Below, in pieces: positions 15,924-24,615 of a stretch of DNA of 64,000 nucleotides (within the stretch, counting starts at the first letter, position 1; every line of letters starts with the position of its first letter). The translations under genes and the position numbers were made by a program. This stretch comes from Bradyrhizobium sp. SK17 (GTDB taxonomy: Bacteria; Pseudomonadota; Alphaproteobacteria; Rhizobiales; Xanthobacteraceae): positions 7,517,001 through 7,581,000 of the forward strand of contig NZ_CP025113.1 in the NCBI RefSeq assembly GCF_002831585.1, read 5' to 3'. Below the pieces are notes generated by a model. The model searched no databases, was not told the DNA's origin, and saw nothing but the letters and a program-made list of their open reading frames with translations.

Positions 15924-16607
15924 TTACTCGAACAGGTTCCGTCGCGTCGTCAGCAGATGATCGCGCATCGCGCGAGCCGCGTCGTCGGCCGAGCGCCGCC
16001 GCAGCGTCTCGCAGATCGCGCGGTGATGGGCGAACGAGCGGCGCCGCTTTTCGGGCGTGATCGCGGCGAGCCGCAGGGCCTGCCAGTCCCCGGTCGATCG
16101 CGCGGCGTTGAACGCCGTTACCAGGCCGACCAGGATGTCATTGCGGGTCGCCTCCGCGATCGCGAGGTGGAACGCGCCGTCCCAGCGCACCCAGGCCTCA
16201 TCGTCCTTCACCTCGGTGGTGCGGCGCATGCAGGTCTCGATGTTGGCGAGATCGGCTTCGCTGGCGTTGACCGCAGCGATCGCGGCGATCGAGGGTTCGA
16301 CGGCGAGGCGGGCCTCGAGCACGGCGGCCGGACTGCCGCGCGCGATCAGGCGTTCGATGCTGACGGGACCGGCGGTGCGGCGGCCGAGAAACGTGCCGTT
16401 GCGGCGGCCGCGCCAGAGCTGCCCCTCGAGCTCCATCTGGGTGAGGATCTTGCGCAACGCGCGGCGGCTGATGCCGAGCTCGGTGGCGAGTTCGCGCTCC
16501 GGCGGCAGACGGTCGCCCTCGCCGAGCTCGTTCTGCTCGATGAAATGGAGCAGCTCGTTGGCTTCTTCGGCGTCGGACTCTTGATCTGATGGCGCCGCTC
16601 TCGGCAC
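15924..16607 (-). CDS. FadR-family (GntR-type) transcriptional regulator
   Basis: 227 aa regulator with an N-terminal winged HTH (GDRLPPERELATELGISRRALRKILTQMELEGQLWRG) and a C-terminal FCD effector domain (VLEARLAVEPSIAAIAA ... RWDGAFHLAIAEATRND ... HHRAICETLRR). The FCD metal/ligand histidines and Asp/Asn are in their usual places. The GTG start is tentative; no clear Shine-Dalgarno precedes it. It lies 98 bases downstream of dadA on the same strand, so it may control the amino-acid catabolic genes, the convergent MFS gene, or both. Confidence 0.88.
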   Translation of the reverse strand: MPRAAPSDQESDAEEANELLHFIEQNELGEGDRLPPERELATELGISRRALRKILTQMELEGQLWRGRRNGTFLGRRTAGPVSIERLIARGSPAAVLEARLAVEPSIAAIAAVNASEADLANIETCMRRTTEVKDDEAWVRWDGAFHLAIAEATRNDILVGLVTAFNAARSTGDWQALRLAAITPEKRRRSFAHHRAICETLRRRSADDAARAMRDHLLTTRRNLFE

Positions 16608-16634
16608 GTCGGGCTCGCTATCCTGAAAGGACTG

Positions 16635-16679
16635 TTGCGGGAGTCTACTACCCCCGCAAGAAGCCGAATAGCGCTATTC
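16635..16679. promoter_or_regulatory. Two palindromes upstream of the FadR-type gene
   Basis: TTGCGGG (16635-16641) is complementary to CCCGCAA (16653-16659), and GAATAGC-GCTATTC (16666-16679) is a perfect 14-nt palindrome. They lie in the 98-base gap between dadA and the regulator gene, and could be an operator for autoregulation or a processing hairpin. Confidence 0.4.
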
Positions 16680-16705
16680 ACGCGACCGGCCCGCGACGCG
16701 ACATG

Positions 16706-17971
16706 CTATCCAAAGCGATGATCGTAGCGATTGATCGACAGCTCCTTGGTGTCGATCTCCGGCGTCTTGCCGGACAGCATGTCGGCCAGCACCCGGCCCG
16801 AGCCGCAGGCCATGGTCCAGCCCAGCGTGCCGTGGCCGGTGTTGAGGTGCAGGTTCGCATAGCGCGTCGCGCCGATCACCGGCGGGCCATCCGGCGTCAT
16901 CGGGCGCAGGCCGCACCAGAAGGTCGCCTTGGGCAGGTCGCCGCCGCGCGGAAACAGGTCGGTCAGCGAATGATCCAATGTCGCGCGCCGCGCGTCGTAG
17001 AGCTTGGTCGAGTAGCCGGAAATCTCGGCGGTGCCGCCGACCCGGATGCGATCGCCGAGCCGGGTGATCGCGACCTTGTAGCTCTCGTCCATCACGGTCG
17101 ATTCAGGCGCGCCGCTGGCGTCCTTGATCGGCACCGTGATCGAATAGCCCTTGACCGGATAGACCGGCAACGAGATGCCGAGCGGCCGCACCAGATGCGG
17201 CGAATAGCTGCCGAGCGCCAGCACATAGGCGTCCGCGGTCATCACGCCGGCGCTGGTCGCAACGCCGGTGATCCGGGTCGCGTCCGCGTTCAGCCCGTCG
17301 ATGCCGGTATCGAAGTTGAAGCGCACGCCCAGCTTTTCGGCTTCGACCGCGAGAGCCTGCGTGAACATGTGGCAGTCGCCGGTCTCGTCATGCGGCAAAC
17401 GCAGCCCGCCGGCGAATTTCTGCTTGACGCCGGCAAGTGCCGGCTCGGCTTTGATGCAGCCCTCGCGGTCGAGCACCTCGAACGGCACGCCATATTGCTT
17501 GAGCACGGCGATGTCGTCGCCGGTGTGATCGAGTTGGGCCTGCTCGCGAAACAGCTGCAACGTGCCCTGCGCGCGCTCGTCGTATTTGATGCCGATCTCG
17601 CCGCGCAGCGCTTGCAGGCAGTCGCGGCTGTACTCCGCGATCGGGATCATCCGGCTCTTGTTCACGGCGTAGCGCGCCGTGGTGCAGTTGCGCAGCATCT
17701 TGAGCAGCCACAGCCACATCACCGGATCGAGCTTCGGTCGGATCACCAGCGGGCCGTGTCTCATCAGCAGCCACTTCACCGCCTTCACCGGCACGCCCGG
17801 GCCGGCCCAGGGCGACGAATAACCCGGCGACACCTCGCCGGCATTGGCGAAGGAGGTTTCCAGCGCGGGCTTCGGCTGCCGGTCGATCACCGTCACCTCA
17901 TGGCCGGCACGCGCGAGGTAATAGGCCGAGGTGACGCCGATCACGCCACTGCCGAGAACAAGGACCTTCAC
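16706..17971 (-). CDS. dadA: D-amino acid dehydrogenase
   Basis: 421 aa FAD-dependent oxidoreductase of the DAO fold that deaminates D-amino acids (classically D-alanine) and passes electrons to the membrane quinone pool. The dinucleotide motif [21 protein letters not shown] is at the extreme N-terminus. The DadA-specific [19 protein letters not shown] follows, and the C-terminal [14 protein letters not shown]...[16 protein letters not shown] closes the FAD site. Length and motifs match DadA throughout. It follows the aminotransferase gene on the same strand, 106 bases apart, suggesting joint use of amino acids or amines as carbon or nitrogen source. Confidence 0.93.
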   Translation of the reverse strand: MKVLVLGSGVIGVTSAYYLARAGHEVTVIDRQPKPALETSFANAGEVSPGYSSPWAGPGVPVKAVKWLLMRHGPLVIRPKLDPVMWLWLLKMLRNCTTARYAVNKSRMIPIAEYSRDCLQALRGEIGIKYDERAQGTLQLFREQAQLDHTGDDIAVLKQYGVPFEVLDREGCIKAEPALAGVKQKFAGGLRLPHDETGDCHMFTQALAVEAEKLGVRFNFDTGIDGLNADATRITGVATSAGVMTADAYVLALGSYSPHLVRPLGISLPVYPVKGYSITVPIKDASGAPESTVMDESYKVAITRLGDRIRVGGTAEISGYSTKLYDARRATLDHSLTDLFPRGGDLPKATFWCGLRPMTPDGPPVIGATRYANLHLNTGHGTLGWTMACGSGRVLADMLSGKTPEIDTKELSINRYDHRFG

Positions 17972-18051
17972 TTTTCCTCACATCCTGCAACGAAAACGCA
18001 ATCGCCGCTGCGAAACCATTCTGCTTCGCAACGGCGACAGCAATTTGTAGA

Positions 18052-18072
18052 GCTAGCTAGAAAATAGCTAGC
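18052..18072. promoter_or_regulatory. AT-rich hairpin between aminotransferase gene and dadA
   Basis: GCTAGCTA and TAGCTAGC are perfect 8-nt complementary arms around GAAAA, starting six bases after the aminotransferase stop. On the transcribed (-) strand no long U-tract follows, so this looks more like an attenuator or mRNA-processing hairpin than a full terminator. Confidence 0.45.
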
Positions 18073-18077
18073 AATTA

Positions 18078-19406
18078 TCAGGCCACGCGCTTGATGGCGT
18101 CGCCGAGGATCGAGACGATGTCGTCGATATGCGACTTCTCGACGATCAAGGGCGGCGACAACGCCAGCGAGTCGCCGCTCATGCGGAAGTAGAGGCCGCG
18201 ATTGAAGCAGTCGACCATGACGTCGTAGCCGCGTGCGCCGACGGCGCCGTCGCGCGGCGAGAGCTCGACCGCGCCCATCAGGCCGACATTGCGGATGTCG
18301 ACGACGTTCGGCAGGCCCTTCAGCGAATGCAGGCCATCGCGCCAGTACTCGGCGAGCGAGGCGCCACGGGTCAGCAGGCCTTCGTCCTTGTAGATGTCGA
18401 GCGTGGCAAGACCCGCCGCGCAGGCCACCGGATGCGCCGAATAGGTGTAGCCGTGGAACAGCTCCATCGCGTTGTCGGGACCGACCATCAGCCCATCATG
18501 GATCTGGCGGCTGGCGAACACCGCGCCGCACGGCACGGTGCCGTTGGTGATGCCCTTGGCGGTTGTCATCATGTCCGGCGTGACGCCGAAGAAGTTGGCG
18601 GCGAATGGCGCGCCGAGGCGGCCGAAGCCGGTGATGACCTCGTCGAAGATCAACAGGATGCCGTGCTTGGTGCAGAGCTCGCGCAGCCGTTGCAGATAGC
18701 CCTTCGGCGGCGGCAGCACCGCGGTCGAACCCGGTACCGGCTCGACGATCACGGCCGCGATGGTGTCGGCGCCGTGCAGCGCCACCATCCGCTCGACATC
18801 GTCGGCGAGCTCGGCGCCATGCTCCGGCTGGTCCTTGGCGAAGGCGTTGCGCGCCATGTCATGGGTGTGGCGGATATGGTCGATGCTCGGCAGGTGGTTG
18901 GCGAACTGGCGGCGGTTGGCCACCATGCCGCCGACCGACATGCCGCCGAAGCCGACACCGTGATAGCCGCGCTCGCGGCCGATCAGACGGGTGCGGGTCG
19001 GCTGGCCGGCGGCGCGGTGATAGGCCAGCGCGATCTTCAGCGCGGTGTCGACCGATTCAGAGCCCGAATTGGTGAAGAAGATGCGATCCAGCCCCTTCGG
19101 GGCGATCTCGGCGAGACGCTCGGCGAAGTCGAACGCCATCGGGTGGCCCATGTTGAACGAGGGCGCAAAATCCAGCGTGGAGAGCTGGCGCTCGACGGCG
19201 GCGGCGATCTGCGGGCGGCTGTGGCCGGCGTTGACGCACCACAGACCGGCGGAGCCGTCGATCACCTGCCGGCCATCGACCGAGGTGTAGTACATGCCCT
19301 TGGCGGAGGAGAACAGCCGCGGCGCCTTCTTGAACTGCCGGTTGGCCGTGAACGGCATCCAGAACGAATCGGTCTTGATGGTGTTCGGAATCTGATGAAC
19401 GGTCAC
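18078..19406 (-). CDS. Omega-amino acid:pyruvate aminotransferase (class III)
   Basis: 442 aa PLP enzyme, fold type I, class III. The cofactor motif ILLIFDEVITGFGRLG and the Schiff-base lysine in MMTTAKGITNGTVPCGAVF are intact, and the N-terminal FWMPFTANRQFKKAPRL is characteristic of beta-alanine/omega-amino acid:pyruvate transaminases. GTG 19406 (MTVHQIPNTIKTDS) is chosen because GGAG lies six bases upstream; ATG 19418 adds four residues. The likely reaction transfers the amino group of beta-alanine or another omega-amine to pyruvate, giving alanine. Divergent from the XRE-cupin regulator and followed by dadA. Confidence 0.9.
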   Translation of the reverse strand: MTVHQIPNTIKTDSFWMPFTANRQFKKAPRLFSSAKGMYYTSVDGRQVIDGSAGLWCVNAGHSRPQIAAAVERQLSTLDFAPSFNMGHPMAFDFAERLAEIAPKGLDRIFFTNSGSESVDTALKIALAYHRAAGQPTRTRLIGRERGYHGVGFGGMSVGGMVANRRQFANHLPSIDHIRHTHDMARNAFAKDQPEHGAELADDVERMVALHGADTIAAVIVEPVPGSTAVLPPPKGYLQRLRELCTKHGILLIFDEVITGFGRLGAPFAANFFGVTPDMMTTAKGITNGTVPCGAVFASRQIHDGLMVGPDNAMELFHGYTYSAHPVACAAGLATLDIYKDEGLLTRGASLAEYWRDGLHSLKGLPNVVDIRNVGLMGAVELSPRDGAVGARGYDVMVDCFNRGLYFRMSGDSLALSPPLIVEKSHIDDIVSILGDAIKRVA

Positions 19407-19554
19407 GGTGCACTCCATGGGCTGGGTTTGCCTAGTCGGACCACTCTTCCCGGCACTCAACAAGTCCTTTTCTGTCGCAGCGCAAGCCATTGATCTTGTT
19501 GAGGCAGTCTGCGAAGATTTGTTCGATCCGCAACACCTGCAACAGGGATTTGCC

Positions 19555-20103
19555 ATGAGCGTCGACATTGGCGGTCGGCTTCGATTCATCCGCGCGCGGC
19601 ACAAGCTGTCGCAACGCGAGCTCGCCAAGCGCTCCGGGGTGACCAATTCGACGATTTCGCTGATCGAATCCAACCAGATGAACCCGTCGGTCGGCGCCCT
19701 GAAGCGCATCCTCGACGGCATCCCGATGGGGCTCGCCGAATTCTTCGCGATCGAGCCGGAACGGCCGCGCAGGGCGTTCTACCGCGCCGACGAGCTGACC
19801 GAGATCGGCAAGAAGCCGATCTCCTACCTCCAGGTCGGCGACAATCTGTTCGGCCGGGCGTTGCAGATCCTGAAAGAGCGCTACGAGCCCGGCAGCGACA
19901 CCGGCCGGGTGCCGCTGGTGCATGAGGGCGAGGAAGGCGGCATCGTGGTCTCGGGCCGGCTCGAGGTCACGGTCGACGACGAGCGGCGGGTGCTCAATGC
20001 CGGCGATGCCTATTATTTCGAGAGCCGCCGCCCGCACCGCTTCCGCTGCATCGGCGCCAAGCCGTGCGAGGTGATCTCGGCCTGCACGCCGCCGACATTT
20101 TGA
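19555..20103 (+). CDS. XRE-family regulator with cupin sensor domain (PuuR-like)
   Basis: 182 aa. The N-terminal HTH (residues 7-62: LRFIRARHKLSQRELAKRSGVTNSTISLIESNQMNPSVGALKRIL) is followed by a C-terminal cupin (about 105-178: ILKERYEPGSDT...VHEGEEGGIVVSGRLEVTV...DAYYFESRRPHRFR). This is the PuuR/MmsR-type architecture in which the cupin senses a small amine or amino acid. ATG 19555 begins the domain, whereas the longer frame reads non-conserved sequence. Divergent from the omega-aminotransferase across 148 bases, it is the obvious candidate regulator of that gene. Confidence 0.9.
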   Translation: MSVDIGGRLRFIRARHKLSQRELAKRSGVTNSTISLIESNQMNPSVGALKRILDGIPMGLAEFFAIEPERPRRAFYRADELTEIGKKPISYLQVGDNLFGRALQILKERYEPGSDTGRVPLVHEGEEGGIVVSGRLEVTVDDERRVLNAGDAYYFESRRPHRFRCIGAKPCEVISACTPPTF

Positions 20104-20133
20104 AATCCGCTGCCGGCAGCGGCCGCAGCATCG

Positions 20134-20235
20134 TCAGAGATCGCGGGTCTGCCGATCGCCATAGGCGATCACGGCGGCAACGGTGGCAAACATCGCGACG
20201 GTGGCGATCAGGACCAGGATGGTGTCGAGAGGCAT
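20134..20235 (-). CDS. 33 aa single-TM microprotein
   Basis: MPLDTILVLIATVAMFATVAAVIAYGDRQTRDL: one transmembrane helix with a short charged cytoplasmic tail. GGAG eight bases before the ATG supports translation. Upstream, an FNR-like half-conserved box (20291-20304) is centred about 62 bases from the ATG, and TAGGCT (20263-20268) fits a -10 element. This places the gene in the oxygen-responsive group with the adjacent FNR-type regulator and cyd operon. Function unknown; it could be a small oxidase subunit or stabiliser. Confidence 0.6.
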   Translation of the reverse strand: MPLDTILVLIATVAMFATVAAVIAYGDRQTRDL

Positions 20236-20290
20236 CGGTGTTCTCCTGCATGTTGCGGAGAAAGCCTAGCGCGCGGACGCGCCCATCACC

Positions 20291-20304
20291 TTGCGCTGGA
20301 TCAA
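20291..20304 (-). promoter_or_regulatory. Degenerate FNR/FixK-like box
   Basis: TTGCG-CTGG-ATCAA: one perfect ATCAA half and one weak half. If active at -41.5, the leftward start point falls near 20256, just ahead of the Shine-Dalgarno of the 33 aa gene. Confidence 0.4.
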
Positions 20305-20321
20305 AACCGACATCGTGACGA

Positions 20322-21074
20322 TCAGCCCGCGCCGGCGAGCTTGAGCCGTTCCAGATCGAGCAGGCGGACGCCGTCCGGCACGATCAACACCGCCTTCTCA
20401 CGCGCAAGCCGCGTCAGCGTGCGGCTCACCGTCTCGATGGTGAGACCGAGATAATCGGCGATGTCCTGCCGGCTCATCGGCAGCGCCACGGTGACCGACA
20501 CCGCCCCGATGCGCGCATGACGCGCCTGCATGTTGAGCAGGAACGCGGCAATCTTCTCCTCGGCGGTGCGCCGGCCGAGCAGCAGCATCTGGTCCTGCGC
20601 GAGGCTCAATTCATGCCCGGCGAATTCGTGCAAGCGGCGCAACAGATGCGGCTTGCCGTCGATATAGCCGAGGAACGCCGACCGCGCGAACCGACAGACC
20701 GAGACCGCGGTGACCGCCTCGGCGGTGACGCCGTAACGGTCCTGCAATGCGAGCCCGAGGAAATCGCCCGGCAGCGCAAACCCGACGATCTGCCGGCGGC
20801 CGTCCGGCAACGATTTGTAGAGCCGCACCACGCCATCGGTGACGTTGAACACACTGCCCGCCAGCGAGCCCTGCTCGAACAATGTCGTCCTGGCCGGGAC
20901 CAGCTTCGCCTGGCTGATGCGGTCGAGTTCGTCGAGCTCGGTCGCCTCCAGCGCCGCGCAGACGCTGAACAGCCTGACCTTGCAGTCCTCGCAGCCATTT
21001 GCGGCACGGCCATGCTTGCAATCGCGCGCTGTCGCGCCGGCACAGGTCTCGTGCTGGGGTCCGGCAATGCTCAT
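20322..21074 (-). CDS. FNR-type oxygen-responsive regulator (FnrN/AadR-like)
   Basis: 250 aa Crp/Fnr protein. N-terminal cysteines C28, C31 and C39 (CX2CX7C, the spacing of rhizobial FnrN and Rhodopseudomonas AadR) plus C127 in the beta-roll are the expected ligands of an oxygen-labile [4Fe-4S] cluster. The recognition helix SRQDIADYLGLTIETVSRTL has the E-x-x-S-R pattern that reads TTGAT half-sites. Matching boxes lie in its own promoter and ahead of the adjacent cyd operon, so it probably activates cytochrome bd in low oxygen and controls itself. FixK2-type proteins lack these cysteines, so this is a direct sensor. Confidence 0.92.
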   Translation of the reverse strand: MSIAGPQHETCAGATARDCKHGRAANGCEDCKVRLFSVCAALEATELDELDRISQAKLVPARTTLFEQGSLAGSVFNVTDGVVRLYKSLPDGRRQIVGFALPGDFLGLALQDRYGVTAEAVTAVSVCRFARSAFLGYIDGKPHLLRRLHEFAGHELSLAQDQMLLLGRRTAEEKIAAFLLNMQARHARIGAVSVTVALPMSRQDIADYLGLTIETVSRTLTRLAREKAVLIVPDGVRLLDLERLKLAGAG

Positions 21075-21121
21075 CGCTCAGGGGTCCGCATGGTTTCGAT
21101 CCCGACTATATCGGCTGTCAT

Positions 21122-21135
21122 TTGACCTGGATCAA
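21122..21135. promoter_or_regulatory. FNR/FixK-like box (regulator side)
   Basis: TTGAC-CTGG-ATCAA, one mismatch from TTGAT-N4-ATCAA, centred about 54 bases upstream of the FNR-type gene start. Likely autoregulatory. Confidence 0.6.
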
Positions 21136-21147
21136 CCGTCCGCGGCA

Positions 21148-21161
21148 TTGATGCAAATCAA
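21148..21161. promoter_or_regulatory. Perfect FNR/FixK box
   Basis: TTGAT-GCAA-ATCAA matches the consensus fully. Placed at -41.5 it gives a rightward start near 21196, 19 bases before the ATG of the 144 aa gene. Confidence 0.75.
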
Positions 21162-21214
21162 TGCCGCATCGGCCGTTCCCCGACAGTTTCGCTGCTCATC
21201 GGGGAATTCGGACG

Positions 21215-21649
21215 ATGAACGAGCAATTCCAGGCACATCCGATCGACCAGCATTACGCCATCGCGGCCTATCCGCTGGTCTTCATGCATGATGCCAGCAT
21301 TACCACGGATCAGTGGCTGCAATTCGTACGCCGGCACGGCCGGAGCAGTTCACCCCGCACCGGGCTGATCGCGATCCGCGATCGCCGCGGCGTGATCCAT
21401 GCGCTGTTCAGCTATCGCATCGACAGCGACCTGCGCGTCCGCAAGCGGCTCAGCATCAGCGATTTGATCGTGGCCCACCTTGCCGGATCGCAGATCGACG
21501 ACGCGGTGGCCGATGTCATCGCCGATGTTGCGCGGCAGTACGGCTGCCAGGCCGTCACCATCGAACGTCCCTTCGTGACATCGGATATGCGAGGCCCGGG
21601 ATGCCCGACCGCCGCGGCGCTGCGCCGCGCCAGCCGGCGGATCAATTGA
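21215..21649 (+). CDS. Hypothetical protein under an FNR box
   Basis: 144 aa, MNEQFQAHPIDQHYAIAAYPL. Strand/helix order (GLIAIRDRRGVIHALFSYRID ... RLSISDLIVAHLAG ... DVARQYGCQAVTIERPF) resembles a small GNAT-like fold, but the acetyl-CoA loop (R/Q-x-x-G-x-G/A) is not evident, so no acetyltransferase activity is claimed. ATG 21215 is chosen over the upstream frame because it follows the predicted FNR-dependent start point. Located between the FNR-type regulator and the cytochrome bd operon, it is expected to be induced in low oxygen. Confidence 0.75.
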   Translation: MNEQFQAHPIDQHYAIAAYPLVFMHDASITTDQWLQFVRRHGRSSSPRTGLIAIRDRRGVIHALFSYRIDSDLRVRKRLSISDLIVAHLAGSQIDDAVADVIADVARQYGCQAVTIERPFVTSDMRGPGCPTAAALRRASRRIN

Positions 21650-21660
21650 TACAATCTGTC

Positions 21661-21674
21661 TTGATCTGGATCAG
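21661..21674 (+). promoter_or_regulatory. FNR/FixK box of the cyd operon
   Basis: TTGAT-CTGG-ATCAG, one mismatch from consensus, starting 12 bases after the stop of the 144 aa gene. At -41.5 the start point would be near 21709, only three bases before the cydP-like ATG, so that gene would be nearly leaderless or the box works at another distance. Confidence 0.65.
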
Positions 21675-21711
21675 TGCACGCAATCTTGAGTTGCTGTATG
21701 ATCCGAGTGCC

Positions 21712-21891
21712 ATGAGCACCTCCGATCTCAAGCGAAATGTCCTGACCGTGGTCGCGATCAAGATCGTGATCGTCGTGCTCGCAGCGATCTTCGTGTTCGG
21801 ACCGGCCCGCCGCCCCCGCATCGATGCCGACACGCTCGACCGCCAGATCCTGAACCATCCACCCCTCAACAACCGGGAATCCATCCGATGA
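21712..21891 (+). CDS. cydP: Cytochrome bd small protein, CydP-like
   Basis: 59 aa with one transmembrane helix (LTVVAIKIVIVVLAAIFVFG, residues about 11-30) preceded by a basic residue and followed by a periplasmic or cytoplasmic tail ending NNRESIR. Size, topology and position directly ahead of cydA match small cyd-operon proteins annotated CydP. Its stop overlaps the cydA start (ATGA), so translation is probably coupled. No Shine-Dalgarno is visible before the ATG. The name rests on context and topology rather than a strong motif. Confidence 0.6.
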   Translation: MSTSDLKRNVLTVVAIKIVIVVLAAIFVFGPARRPRIDADTLDRQILNHPPLNNRESIR

Positions 21892-23453
21892 CGTCAATGG
21901 ATGTCGTATCGCTATCGCGGCTGCAATTCGGGTTGACCGCGCTCTATCACTTCCTGTTCGTGCCCCTGACGCTGGGCCTCGCCGTGCTGCTCGGCGTGAT
22001 GGAGAGCGTCTATGTGATGACGGGACGCACGATCTGGAAGGAGATGACCAAGTTCTGGGGCGTGCTGTTCGGCATCAACTTCGCGATGGGCGTCGCCACC
22101 GGCATCACGATGGAATTCCAGTTCGGCATGAACTGGGCCTATTACAGCCACTATGTCGGCGACATCTTCGGCGCGCCGCTGGCGATCGAGGGCCTGATGG
22201 CGTTCTTCCTCGAGGCGACCTTCATCGGCCTGTTCTTCTTCGGCTGGGACAAGCTCGGCCGCATCCAGCATCTCACGGTGACATGGCTGGTCGCGCTCGG
22301 CTCCAACCTGTCGGCGCTGTGGATCCTGATCGCCAATGGCTGGATGCAGTATCCGGTCGGCGCCAAGTTCAATCCCGACACGATGCGGATGGAAGTCTCC
22401 GACTTCATGGCCGTGCTGTTCAACCCGGTCGCGCAGGCCAAATTCGTCCACACCGTCAGCGCCGGCTACGTCACCGGAGCGATGTTCGTGCTCTCGATCA
22501 GCGCGTTCTATCTGCTGCGCGGCCGCCATGTCGAGCTCGCCAAGCGATCGATGACGGTCGCGGCGAGCTTCGGGCTCGCCGCCGCGCTCTCCGTCGTCGT
22601 GCTCGGCGACGAGAGCGGCTACACTGCCGGCGAGAACCAGAAGATGAAGATCGCGGCGATCGAGGCGATGTGGGACACCGAGCCGGCCCCCGCCTCGTTC
22701 ACGCTGTTCGGGCTGCCCGACCTCGCCAACCGGCGCACCAATTACGAGGTCAAGATCCCCTGGATGCTCGGTCTGATCGCGACCCGCTCGATCGACAAGA
22801 CCGTGCCGGGCATCAAGGAGCTGGTCGGCCACGCCGAGCAGCGCATCCGCTCCGGCCTGATCGCCTATGACGCGCTCGAGAAGCTGCGCAAGCAGCCATC
22901 GGACGCCGAACGGGCGCGGCTCGATGCGACCGCCGCCGATCTCGGCTATGCGCTGCTCTTGAAGCGGATCCGTCCCGACATCGGCAATGCCACGGCCGAC
23001 GAGATCGCCGCCACGGCGTGGAGCACCGTGCCGGCGGTATCGCCGCTGTTCTGGAGCTTCCGGATCATGGTCGGACTCGGCTTCTATTTCATTGCGCTGT
23101 TCGCGCTCGCCTTCATGCTGGCGAGCCTGCGGCGGCTCGAGCGCTATCGCAGCTTCCTGTGGCTGGCGCTGATCAGCCTGCCGCTGCCATGGGTCGCGGC
23201 CGAGCTCGGCTGGATCGTCGCCGAGGTGGGGCGGCAGCCCTGGGTGATCGAAGGCGTATTGCCGACCTTCCTCGCGGTCTCGAGCATCTCCGCGGCCGAT
23301 GTGTGGACCACGCTGATCGGCTTCGTCGTGTTCTATTCGACGCTCGCGGTGGTCGACGTCTACCTGATGGTGAAGACCGTGAAGGACGGGCCTCCCTCGG
23401 GTGCCCCGTCGGAGCAGTCCGCATTGCGGCTCGCCGCAAGCCCCGCCGAATAG
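21888..23453 (+). CDS. cydA: Cytochrome bd ubiquinol oxidase subunit I
   Basis: 521 aa integral membrane subunit that binds hemes b558, b595 and d and oxidises ubiquinol while reducing O2 with very high affinity. Signature segments: [15 protein letters not shown] with the N-terminal heme-ligand histidine, [17 protein letters not shown], and the quinol-loop stretch [30 protein letters not shown], which parallels the long Q-loop of E. coli Cyd[14 protein letters not shown] lies near the C-terminus. The full-length Q-loop marks it as the canonical long type rather than the short-loop CIO type. Second gene of the cydP-A-B-X-ybgE operon, probably FNR-activated. Confidence 0.97.
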   Translation: MTSMDVVSLSRLQFGLTALYHFLFVPLTLGLAVLLGVMESVYVMTGRTIWKEMTKFWGVLFGINFAMGVATGITMEFQFGMNWAYYSHYVGDIFGAPLAIEGLMAFFLEATFIGLFFFGWDKLGRIQHLTVTWLVALGSNLSALWILIANGWMQYPVGAKFNPDTMRMEVSDFMAVLFNPVAQAKFVHTVSAGYVTGAMFVLSISAFYLLRGRHVELAKRSMTVAASFGLAAALSVVVLGDESGYTAGENQKMKIAAIEAMWDTEPAPASFTLFGLPDLANRRTNYEVKIPWMLGLIATRSIDKTVPGIKELVGHAEQRIRSGLIAYDALEKLRKQPSDAERARLDATAADLGYALLLKRIRPDIGNATADEIAATAWSTVPAVSPLFWSFRIMVGLGFYFIALFALAFMLASLRRLERYRSFLWLALISLPLPWVAAELGWIVAEVGRQPWVIEGVLPTFLAVSSISAADVWTTLIGFVVFYSTLAVVDVYLMVKTVKDGPPSGAPSEQSALRLAASPAE

Positions 23454-23463
23454 GGAGACTGTC

Positions 23464-24600
23464 ATGTTCGACTACGAAACGATGCGATTGATCTGGTGGG
23501 CGCTGCTCGGGATCCTGCTGATCGGCTTCGCGGTGATGGACGGCTTCGATCTCGGCGTAGCGATCCTGCTGCCATTCGTGGCGCGCACCGACATCGAGCG
23601 CCGCATCGCGATCAACACCGTTGGCCCGGTATGGGAAGGCAATCAGGTCTGGCTGATCCTGGGCGGCGGCGCGATCTTTGCGGCGTGGCCGATGCTCTAT
23701 GCGGTGGCGTTCTCCGGCTTCTATCTCGCGATGTTCCTGGTGCTGGCGGCGCTGATCCTGCGCCCGGTCGCGTTCAAGTTCCGCAGCAAGCTGGACCGCC
23801 CGCGCTGGCGGGCTGCATGGGACGTCGCGATCTTCGTCAGCGGGCTGGTCCCGGCGCTGATCTTCGGCGTCGCCTTCGGCAACGTGATCGTCGGCGTCCC
23901 GTTCCGCTTCGACGATACGCTGCGGATGATCTATGAGGGCAATCTGCTCGGCCTGCTCAACCCGTTCGCGCTGGTCTGCGGCCTCGTCAGCGTCGCGATG
24001 CTGACGCTGCACGGGGCATGCTATCTGGCGCTGAAGGCGAGCGGACCGGTCGCCGATCGCGCGGCGCGGGCCGCGCGGCTGGCCGGGCCCGTCGCGATCG
24101 TGCTGTTCGTGCTCGCCGGCGCCTGGGTCGCGTTCGGCATCGACGGCTACACCATCACATCGCAGCTCGCGCATGACGGACCGTCGAGCCCGCTCGCCAA
24201 GCAGGTGACGCGGCGCGCCGGCGCCTGGCTCGACAATTACCATGCCTATCCATGGAGCATGGCCGCGCCAATCGCCGCCATCGCGATGCTGGCGCTCGCC
24301 GCGGCGCTGGTGTCGGCACGGCGCGCGATGGCGGCGTTCCTGTGCAGCAGCGTCGGTGTTGCCGGCGTCGTCGCCACCGCGGGGCTCAGCGTGTTTCCGT
24401 TCATGCTGCCGTCGTCGCTCGACCCGCACGCCAGCCTCACGGTCTGGGACTCCTCGTCGAGCCACCTGACGCTGAAGATCATGCTGTTCGCGACCGCCGT
24501 CTTCCTGCCGATCATCCTGCTCTACACCGCCTGGGTCTACCGCGTGCTGCGCGGACCGATCACGGCCGCGATGATCGAACGCGGCGGACATTCCTACTGA
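23464..24600 (+). CDS. cydB: Cytochrome bd ubiquinol oxidase subunit II
   Basis: 378 aa, multi-spanning membrane subunit that pairs with CydA. The N-terminus [29 protein letters not shown] and the following [25 protein letters not shown] are diagnostic of CydB, the Asp/Glu residues in them forming the proton path seen in E. coli bd oxidase. The start has GGGAGA seven bases upstream and lies ten bases after cydA. Length equals the family norm. No cydDC exporter genes are in the window, so heme-d maturation factors must be elsewhere. Confidence 0.97.
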   Translation: MFDYETMRLIWWALLGILLIGFAVMDGFDLGVAILLPFVARTDIERRIAINTVGPVWEGNQVWLILGGGAIFAAWPMLYAVAFSGFYLAMFLVLAALILRPVAFKFRSKLDRPRWRAAWDVAIFVSGLVPALIFGVAFGNVIVGVPFRFDDTLRMIYEGNLLGLLNPFALVCGLVSVAMLTLHGACYLALKASGPVADRAARAARLAGPVAIVLFVLAGAWVAFGIDGYTITSQLAHDGPSSPLAKQVTRRAGAWLDNYHAYPWSMAAPIAAIAMLALAAALVSARRAMAAFLCSSVGVAGVVATAGLSVFPFMLPSSLDPHASLTVWDSSSSHLTLKIMLFATAVFLPIILLYTAWVYRVLRGPITAAMIERGGHSY

Positions 24601-24615
24601 GGGAGATCACCAGCA

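Noticed and set aside
21639..21648. ATCAATTGAT palindrome as another FNR box
   Set aside because: It has the half-sites without the four-base spacer and overlaps the stop codon of the 144 aa gene.
21912..24591. Long antisense frames over cydA and cydB
   Set aside because: Composition-driven shadows of the cyd genes, rich in Arg, His and Asp without hydrophobic core.
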